Positions 58,388 to 64,000 of a DNA stretch of 64,000 nt are shown here, piece by piece. The stretch spans positions 742,827-806,826 of the forward strand of contig NZ_CM001555.1 in assembly GCF_000275865.1 (NCBI RefSeq). The letters are read 5' to 3'. The DNA is from Methanofollis liminatans DSM 4140 (GTDB lineage: Archaea > Halobacteriota > Methanomicrobia > Methanomicrobiales > Methanofollaceae). Position 1 is the first letter of the stretch. Every line of letters starts with the position of its first letter. The notes below the pieces were generated by a model, which made no database searches, was not told where the DNA came from, and was given only the letters and a program-made list of their open reading frames with translations. The position numbers and the translations under genes were made by a program.

Positions 58388-59845
58388 ATGGAAGACGTAG
58401 CAGTCGTACAGGATTCAGGTATAGACTATTGCCGAGAAGCACCCTTCCATCCTTCAGTTAAATACTCAGAATATCCCTTTCAAAATTATAGCAGGGTAAA
58501 TTTGGTATACAATGCAGTCCGAATGCTATTTCTCCGCTTGGGTCTAGATAGGGAGCATTACAACACTAAAGACTGGAATCCACTGGGTCAACTGATCTCA
58601 CCAGGAGATGCTGTAGTCATAAAACCCAACCTAGTCCGCCAATATAATCCCAAAGGCAGTATGGATGCACAGATCACCCATGGATCAGTTATCAGAGCGG
58701 TCCTCGACTACGTTTATCTGTCTCTCAAAGGGGAGGGATCCATCACTGTTGGCGACGCCCCTGTTCAAAGTTGTAACTTTGAAGACGTCGTAAAGATTGC
58801 CGGAGTTGATAAAATTGTTGAATATTATAATTTAAATGCAGAGGTGAAAGTTAGGTTAATCGATTTTCGGAAATATACGGGGTATCCTCAGATCTCTGGA
58901 ATGATGGCGCGAACCGAACTTCTTGGGGACCCAGAAGGCTATACACTCGTCGATTTAGGTAAGTTTTCTGAATTTTCAGGTAAGGATGATGACTGGAAGA
59001 AATTCCGAGTTACAAACTATGATAGTGAGGCAATGCAAAAATATCATAACGACAATAGCCATAGTTATCTTGTCGCAAATAGCGTCCTTCATGCCAATGT
59101 TATAATCAATCTTCCCAAGTTGAAAACACATCGGAAGGCTGGTATGACCTGCGCTCTGAAAAATATGGTAGGGATCATCGGGTCAAAGGACTGTCTACCG
59201 CACCATCGAATAGGGGCGCGAAACGATGGAGGGGACGAGTACTTACACAAAGATCCACGGAAAAGCGCACTCACCAGGTTACATGAAATTCAGGACACGA
59301 CGAAAAATTCAGTAGTTGGAGCACTCGGACGGGTAGGAGAATATGTCATTCGTGGAACACAGTGTATCATCCCCTCTTCTGATATTTATAATGAAGGAAG
59401 TTGGTACGGAAATGATACAATTCCTCGAACAATTGTGGATATAAATAAAATTCTATTATTTGCTAATAAAAATGGCTTATTAGAAGTGAATCGTCAGAGA
59501 AAGGTATTTACTATCGTTGATGCTATCGTCGCTGGTGAAAGAGAAGGCCCCTTGGAGCCTAGCCCAAAATCTATTGGAACATTGGTTGTCGGAGAAAATT
59601 CTGTTGCTGTTGACCTTGTGTGCAGTCAGATTATGGGCTTTGACTACCACATAATTCCAACTTTAAATTATGCACAGTCATCTCAAAAGCTCAAGATCTG
59701 CGGAGATCTGGCTGATACTATTCAGGTCCATGGGGATGAAGTCATTAAACTGAGCGAAGTATTTGAGCGCTATGGGCATCAATTCTGCCCAACATCAGGA
59801 TGGAGGGGGCATATAGAACATGAATCTATGGAGGACTTAGATTAA
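58388..59845 (+). CDS. DUF362-domain protein
   Basis: 485 aa. DUF362 signatures: AVVIKPNLVRQYNPKGSMDA, THGSVIRAVLDYVY, ITVGDAP (early domain, about 75-125) and IINLPKLKTHRKAGMTCALK-N-M-V-G-I (about 238-263), then VDAIVAGEREGPLEPSPKSI. Some DUF362 proteins end in a ferredoxin domain; this one does not. Function is unknown in general. It is coupled (4 bp) to the CapK-like gene, so both probably act in one modification step of a glycan. Confidence 0.8.
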   Translation: MEDVAVVQDSGIDYCREAPFHPSVKYSEYPFQNYSRVNLVYNAVRMLFLRLGLDREHYNTKDWNPLGQLISPGDAVVIKPNLVRQYNPKGSMDAQITHGSVIRAVLDYVYLSLKGEGSITVGDAPVQSCNFEDVVKIAGVDKIVEYYNLNAEVKVRLIDFRKYTGYPQISGMMARTELLGDPEGYTLVDLGKFSEFSGKDDDWKKFRVTNYDSEAMQKYHNDNSHSYLVANSVLHANVIINLPKLKTHRKAGMTCALKNMVGIIGSKDCLPHHRIGARNDGGDEYLHKDPRKSALTRLHEIQDTTKNSVVGALGRVGEYVIRGTQCIIPSSDIYNEGSWYGNDTIPRTIVDINKILLFANKNGLLEVNRQRKVFTIVDAIVAGEREGPLEPSPKSIGTLVVGENSVAVDLVCSQIMGFDYHIIPTLNYAQSSQKLKICGDLADTIQVHGDEVIKLSEVFERYGHQFCPTSGWRGHIEHESMEDLD

Positions 59846-60149
59846 CCTCCCATCTGAGATGCGCCATTTATAAACCATTTATATCTGGCTGGTATTGATC
59901 GAGTGGTTTTTTGAAGTCTTCTATGGAATATTGAGGATCCTATGCCGGAGATCTGGTTTCAGATGAGATTCTACGACAATCTAAAGGTTATATTGGAAAA
60001 AAATCCTATATACTGGCGCAGGCTCTGGAACTCTATTGGGGAGACTTCCCCGAGCGATAGCAGTATAACAAATTTAAATATTTTTGGATCATTCTTCAGA
60101 AAATGCATTATATAAAGTCGAATTACTTATTCATAACGTGTACAAAAAA
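59846..60149 (+). other. spacer with a 57-codon frame and the GT4 promoter
   Basis: A frame from ATG 59942 to 60115 (MPEIWFQMRFYDNLKVILEK, then NPIYWRRLWNSIGETS) looks mildly protein-like but is not recognised; it may be a gene remnant. TATA-like TTTATAAACC (59869-59878) and ATTATATAAAG (60107-60117) are present. The second is placed to drive the GT4 gene with a short leader. Confidence 0.35.
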
Positions 60150-61241
60150 ATGAGAATTGCACTTCTTGTAATGATGTTCCCTCCAAAAAACCTTGGAGGC
60201 ACAGAAATAGCATCATATAATATAGCGAAACATCTCGCTCGAAGAAATCATGAAGTCCATGTGATTACATCTTCTGATCCCGGAGTTCCTAATTATAAAT
60301 CTGAATCCGGTTTTTTTATTCATCGCACAGTTCTAAATCATACGAAATATATTGGAATAGTATTATTTGCTATTACTAGCATGATTCAAGTTACAAAGAT
60401 CCGTCCTGATATAATTCATGCACAGAACATAACCATGGGCATGATCGCATTTTTTGGAAAAAAATTTTTCAAAATACCATATGTTGTATGGGGAAGAGGA
60501 TCTGATGTCCACTTACAATGGAAGTTTAAAAAATATGTATCAAAAATAGTACTAAACAATGCAGATGTAAGTATCGCACTCTCTCAAAATATGAAGGACG
60601 AGATGCAAAAACTCTCAAAAAAGGACATATATGTTATACCAAATGGGATTGATCCAGCAATATTCAAAGAATCAAAAGTCAAAAAAGATTACACTGGAAC
60701 AAAAATAATCTATGTGGGTTCATTATTACCTATAAAAGGAGTTAAATATCTCATCAAAGCAATGCAGATTCTTCATCCAACAAATCCAGATATTCATCTT
60801 ACAATCGTTGGAGATGGTAGTGATCGTAGATCTCTCGAACAAATGGTACATGAATACGCCCTTGTGCAGAACATCAGTTTTGTGGGCAAATTACCTCACA
60901 AAGATATACCACAGTGGCTATGCAACAATAATATTCTTGTTTTACCAAGTAATTCTGAAGGTATGCCGAACGTCCTTCTTGAAGCTATGGCAGCAGGACT
61001 CCCCGTTGTTGCCACAAATGTAGGCGGTATACCGGATATCATCAAGAATAAAAGAAATGGATATCTTGTTGAACCTAAAAACCCACAAGAAATTGCAGAA
61101 AAAATCCAATATCTGATCAATAACTCTCAGATGCGCAAGATCATATCCGAACAAAATAAAATGGACAGTCAGAGATACAACTGGAACAATATCGTTCAAA
61201 ATTTGGATTCTCTCTATTCGAAAGTATTAAAAACAGATTAA
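60150..61241 (+). CDS. GT4-type glycosyltransferase
   Basis: 363 aa from MRIALLVMMFPPKNLGGTEI, the standard GT4 N-terminus with the GG-x-E acceptor loop. VWGRGSDVHLQWKFKKYV, then IPNGIDPAIFKE, IYVGSLLPIKGVKYLIKAM and LPSNSEGMPNVLLEAMAAGL-P-V-V-A-T (about 274-298) define the donor site. AT-rich. No ribosome site is seen; the TATA box at 60107-60117 suggests a very short leader. It converges with the dehydrogenase gene. Confidence 0.85.
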   Translation: MRIALLVMMFPPKNLGGTEIASYNIAKHLARRNHEVHVITSSDPGVPNYKSESGFFIHRTVLNHTKYIGIVLFAITSMIQVTKIRPDIIHAQNITMGMIAFFGKKFFKIPYVVWGRGSDVHLQWKFKKYVSKIVLNNADVSIALSQNMKDEMQKLSKKDIYVIPNGIDPAIFKESKVKKDYTGTKIIYVGSLLPIKGVKYLIKAMQILHPTNPDIHLTIVGDGSDRRSLEQMVHEYALVQNISFVGKLPHKDIPQWLCNNNILVLPSNSEGMPNVLLEAMAAGLPVVATNVGGIPDIIKNKRNGYLVEPKNPQEIAEKIQYLINNSQMRKIISEQNKMDSQRYNWNNIVQNLDSLYSKVLKTD

Positions 61242-61353
61242 GTCTATCCTATGCCAGATCGCCAACCTATATTCCGTTATCCTCCATCTCGACTACATTA
61301 CAGACGACTAAACTCCTAAACTCTGCAGTAACAACAGTGATGACATTCATCGT

Positions 61354-62604
61354 TCAGACTCTCTGATAATAATATCCAGCACGAACCGCTATCTCACCAT
61401 TGAATATCCCTCGGACATCAATAAGAACAGGGCTTTCATTCATGAAACTCCCTATATCATCCAGAGACATCTTCCTGAACCGGTCATGGGCGACGACCAC
61501 AATGACACAGTCCATTCTGATATTCAAATTGTCCACAGTCTTTACACCAAAGCCCTCAATCTGATCGTCTGACAGAAGTGGATCATAACCATAAACGTCC
61601 ACATCGAACTCCTTGAGTTCGTGGATCATCTCGCTGACCGGGCTCTCCCTGGTGTCCGGGACGTTCTCCTTGTAGGTGAGGCCCATGATCAGTACCTTCG
61701 AGTCCCTGATCACCTTGCCAGCCCGGTTCAACTCCTTGATCGCCATATCGGCGACATGCCCGGGCATGGAGTCGTTGATCGCACGCCCGGCCAGGATCAC
61801 TTGGGGGTGGTAGCCGAGTTCCTGCGCCTTGTAGACGAGGTAGTAGGGGTCGACCGGGATGCAGTGGCCGCCGACGAGGCCGGGGCGGTACTGGTGGAAG
61901 TTCCATTTGGTGCCGGCAGCCTTTATGACCTCCTGGGTGTCGATGCCCATCTTGTGGAAGATGAGAGAGAGTTCGTTCATAAGGGCGATGTTCAGGTCGC
62001 GCTGTATGTTTTCGATCACCTTCGCCGCCTCGGCAGTCCTGATGTCGGGGGCGCGGTAGACGGTGGTGATGAGGCCGTAGAGGTCGGCCAGGGTGTCGCC
62101 GGACTCGGTGTCCATGCCTGCGACGATCTTGGTGATCTTCGCGAGTTCGTGGGCTTCGTCTCCGGGGTTGATCCGCTCGGGGGAGTAGCCGACCTTGAAG
62201 TCCTTCCCGCAGACAAGGCCTGACTCCTGTTCGAGGATTGGCCTGACAATCTCGTCGGTGACACCGGGGTACACCGTCGACTCCAGGACGACGATCGCAC
62301 CGGGCTTGAGGTTATGGCCGACAGTGTGCGCCGCCGACTCGACAAAGTATAGGTCCGGCTCCTTGGTCTTCTTCACCGGCGTCGGGACGCAGATGGAGAC
62401 GAAGTCCGCCTTTTTGATCTCTTTTGGATCTGAGGTCACGTGCAGCGGTGCCTTGGTAGTCTCGGCGATGTGCCGCGCTTTTTCCTCGACGATCTCGTAG
62501 CCGATGGTGTTGATCTTCTGTGCAAATGCTTCTGCAAGGGGCAGGCCTACATAGCCGAGCCCGACGACGCAGACGGTCTTATCCTTCAGTGATTCCTGAA
62601 CCAT
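61354..62604 (-). CDS. UDP-N-acetylhexosamine 6-dehydrogenase (TviB/WbpA-like)
   Basis: 416 aa. Rossmann motif VVGLGYVGLPLAEAF (about 13-27), VPTPVKKTKEPDL, SPERINPGD (about 150-158), KVIENIQRDLNIALMNELSL (about 203-222) and the catalytic Cys in RPGLVGGHCIPVDPYYL (about 245-261). The K-V-I-E-N-x-Q-R-D-x-N-I-A-L-M-N-E and K-W-N-F-x-x-x-R-P-G-L blocks favour TviB/WbpA/WbpO-type enzymes making UDP-N-acetylhexosaminuronate over WecC. It overlaps the upstream epimerase by 19 bp, so the pair probably makes UDP-GalNAcA or its GlcNAcA epimer. Confidence 0.87.
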   Translation of the reverse strand: MVQESLKDKTVCVVGLGYVGLPLAEAFAQKINTIGYEIVEEKARHIAETTKAPLHVTSDPKEIKKADFVSICVPTPVKKTKEPDLYFVESAAHTVGHNLKPGAIVVLESTVYPGVTDEIVRPILEQESGLVCGKDFKVGYSPERINPGDEAHELAKITKIVAGMDTESGDTLADLYGLITTVYRAPDIRTAEAAKVIENIQRDLNIALMNELSLIFHKMGIDTQEVIKAAGTKWNFHQYRPGLVGGHCIPVDPYYLVYKAQELGYHPQVILAGRAINDSMPGHVADMAIKELNRAGKVIRDSKVLIMGLTYKENVPDTRESPVSEMIHELKEFDVDVYGYDPLLSDDQIEGFGVKTVDNLNIRMDCVIVVVAHDRFRKMSLDDIGSFMNESPVLIDVRGIFNGEIAVRAGYYYQRV

Positions 62605-63512
62605 GCGATTGTCTCCTTGAGTCCTGCTTTGAGGTCATACTGCGGTGCATACCCGAACGCTGCCTGTGCCCGGGAGATGTCGGCGAGGGAGTCCCGCACG
62701 TCGCCCGGTCGGGGCGCTTCGTGGACCGGTTCGACGTCTGTGCCCACGATCTCCATGATGGTGCGGGCGAGCGTCAGGAGGTCGATCCGCTCCCCGCAGG
62801 CGATGTTGAAGGCGCCCTGCGCATCGTTCTCCATCGATTTTATGTTGGCCTGGACGACGTTTTTGATATAGGTGAAGTCGCGGGTCTGTCCTCCGTCGCC
62901 GTAGATCACCGGCGGCCGGCCGGCCAGGATCTGCTTCACGAAGTTCGGGATGACCGCGGCGTACTGGGAGTTCGGGTCCTGGTGCGGGCCGAAGACATTG
63001 AAGTACCTGAGGCAGACGGTCTGGAGGCCGTAGAGGTCGGAGAAGACCGACGCATAGTACTCGTCGGCGATCTTCGAGACGGCGTACGGGGAGAGGGGGC
63101 TCGGGATCATGCCCTCGTGCTTCGGGAGGGTGGGTGTGTTGCCGTAGACCGACGAAGAGGAGGCCATCACGACCTTCCTGACGCCTGCGTCGCGGGCCGC
63201 GAGGAGGACGTTTAAGGTGCCGGTGACATTTGCCTCATGCGTTGCCATCGGGTTCTTTACGGAGCGCTGGACGCTCGGGAGGGCGGCCTGGTGGAAGACG
63301 CCGTCGGCGTCCGTGAAGAGATTCTCAAGGAGGGGTGTGTCGTTGATGTCGCCCCTGACGAATGCCACATCTCCCCTCTTGATGAGCCCTTGGAGATTCT
63401 CCATCCGCCCAGTGGAAATATTGTCAAGGATGATCACGTCATGGTGTTGCGCAAGTTCTTCAGAGAGGTTTGAACCTATAAACCCGGCGCCTCCGGTGAT
63501 TATATATTTCAT
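62586..63512 (-). CDS. UDP-N-acetylglucosamine 4-epimerase (TviC/WbpP-like)
   Basis: 308 aa. MKYIITGGAGFIGSNLSEEL Rossmann start, MASSSSVYG and YAVSKIADEY catalytic triad, and FNVFGPHQDPNSQYAAVIPN-F typical of WbpP/TviC 4-epimerases. ATG at 63510-63512 with GAGGTAC 3-9 nt upstream; an upstream frame extension is not coding. Its stop overlaps the dehydrogenase start. It is a close paralogue of 30732-31667. Confidence 0.88.
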   Translation of the reverse strand: MKYIITGGAGFIGSNLSEELAQHHDVIILDNISTGRMENLQGLIKRGDVAFVRGDINDTPLLENLFTDADGVFHQAALPSVQRSVKNPMATHEANVTGTLNVLLAARDAGVRKVVMASSSSVYGNTPTLPKHEGMIPSPLSPYAVSKIADEYYASVFSDLYGLQTVCLRYFNVFGPHQDPNSQYAAVIPNFVKQILAGRPPVIYGDGGQTRDFTYIKNVVQANIKSMENDAQGAFNIACGERIDLLTLARTIMEIVGTDVEPVHEAPRPGDVRDSLADISRAQAAFGYAPQYDLKAGLKETIAWFRNH

Positions 63513-63545
63513 ATGTACCTCATAATTCACGGAATTATTATACAT

Positions 63546-64000
63546 ACTATGCTAGTTACTCATTTAATATGCATTGCGAATTAGGCCAATCAAACGAAAT
63601 ATTGGCTGGTATGAAAATAATCCTATGAATATGTAGAGCATCCTCTAGAACAGCATGCTTCTCTTTGATCCCGGTCATCACTCGGCGTTCAACTTCCTGA
63701 TGATATATACTGCCTGAGTGAGGATTTGAATCTGATATTCCGCGGTTCTTTGATCACAAATAGTAATTTTCGTACTCCTTCCCAAGCAACCGGAGTATCT
63801 CCCACAACTCTGGAGTCATATTGGTAACAAGCACTGTCACGCCCTCCGCTGCCCGGAACCTCAGTTCCCTGACTCCCTGGAAGAGGAAGAACGTCCATTT
63901 CAGGGTCAGGTTCTAGGTCTACTTCTTCGTCTGTCCGATCACTTTTTCACTGGATTTATGCAGTTTTATCCTCAAACTGAACTCTTTAATCGAATAGATA
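63546..64000 (-). other. terminal region with decayed coding fragments
   Basis: No intact gene. On the minus strand two protein-like stretches remain: VRELRFRAAEGVTVLVTNMT then PELWEILRLLGKEYENYY (63890-63770, ends at a stop), and further frames interrupted by stops toward 63560. I could not assign a family. The last 150 bp are AT-rich without recognisable signals except CTATGCTAGTTACTC near the epimerase promoter. Confidence 0.35.

Noticed and set aside
1-64000. tRNA, rRNA and CRISPR arrays
   Set aside because: No T-loop-like GGTTCRAATCC in a cloverleaf context, no rRNA-like sequence, and no regularly spaced short repeats were found by reading.
63546-64000. A 69-codon minus-strand frame near the window end
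   Set aside because: Another frame in the same place looks more protein-like and ends at a stop; neither is recognisable, so only a decayed region is reported.

Overview
The window is archaeal and most probably from a Methanomicrobiales methanogen (Methanoculleus/Methanofollis-like). The evidence is an O-phosphoseryl-tRNA:Cys-tRNA synthase (SepCysS), an FdhC-type formate channel, a cupin-type archaeal glucose-6-phosphate isomerase, the archaeal Mre11-Rad50-NurA-HerA operon, and AT-rich TATA boxes placed about 25-35 nt before start codons. The chromosomal backbone is GC-rich. Two stretches (about 1-9.2 kb and 57-61.2 kb) are clearly AT-rich and look laterally acquired.

Layout. (1) 1-11.9 kb: surface-glycan genes, comprising two tandem HPr-kinase-like P-loop proteins, two GT4 glycosyltransferases, a large membrane protein, a pyruvyl transferase, an FrhB-like flavo/iron-sulfur protein, a flippase, a truncated mannose-1-phosphate guanylyltransferase start and PgiA. 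(2) 12-26.1 kb: an accessory island packed with toxin-antitoxin (TA) modules (PIN/UPF0175, MntA-HepT, MazF, AbrB-RelE, HicB), many partly decayed, plus two AAA ATPases with nuclease-like C-termini and a dispersed structured repeat of about 200 bp. (3) 26.6-29.7 kb: a YgjP-like metallopeptidase with an unusual repeated N-terminus, then a bacterial-type ruvCAB operon. (4) 29.8-30.7 kb: a noncoding array of three degenerate repeats with conserved hairpins, then a promoter followed by a strong hairpin (candidate ncRNA). (5) 30.7-35.3 kb: nucleotide-sugar epimerase, ClC channel with CBS domains, FdhC and a membrane/OB-fold protein. (6) 35.3-42.2 kb: mre11-rad50-nurA-herA, all overlapping, for DNA end resection. 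(7) 42.3-47.9 kb: a sulfur/tRNA-thiolation neighbourhood (small protein + SepCysS, ThiI, LarE-like, NifX-like) and two archaeal conserved proteins. (8) 47.9-53.8 kb: a second TA-rich area with WecB inside. (9) 54-63.5 kb: a second glycan area with a flippase, a fossil asparagine synthase, an adenylate-forming enzyme + DUF362 pair, a GT4, and a UDP-hexosamine dehydrogenase/4-epimerase pair.

How the parts relate. The two glycan areas together supply nucleotide sugars (WecB, TviB/TviC-like enzymes, remnants of ManC), glycosyltransferases and flippases for an exported polysaccharide or S-layer glycan. The TA island shows a recurring asymmetry: toxin genes (HEPN, PIN, HicA) are repeatedly frameshifted or truncated, while the adjacent antitoxin or nucleotidyltransferase frame stays open. 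The most unusual signals are that asymmetric decay, two families of GC-rich hairpin-bearing repeats, the tandem HPr-kinase-like pair in a glycan operon, and several well-defined palindromic candidate operators. No tRNA, rRNA, CRISPR array or intact transposase gene was seen. All functional names rest on motif recognition by eye, without database searches.
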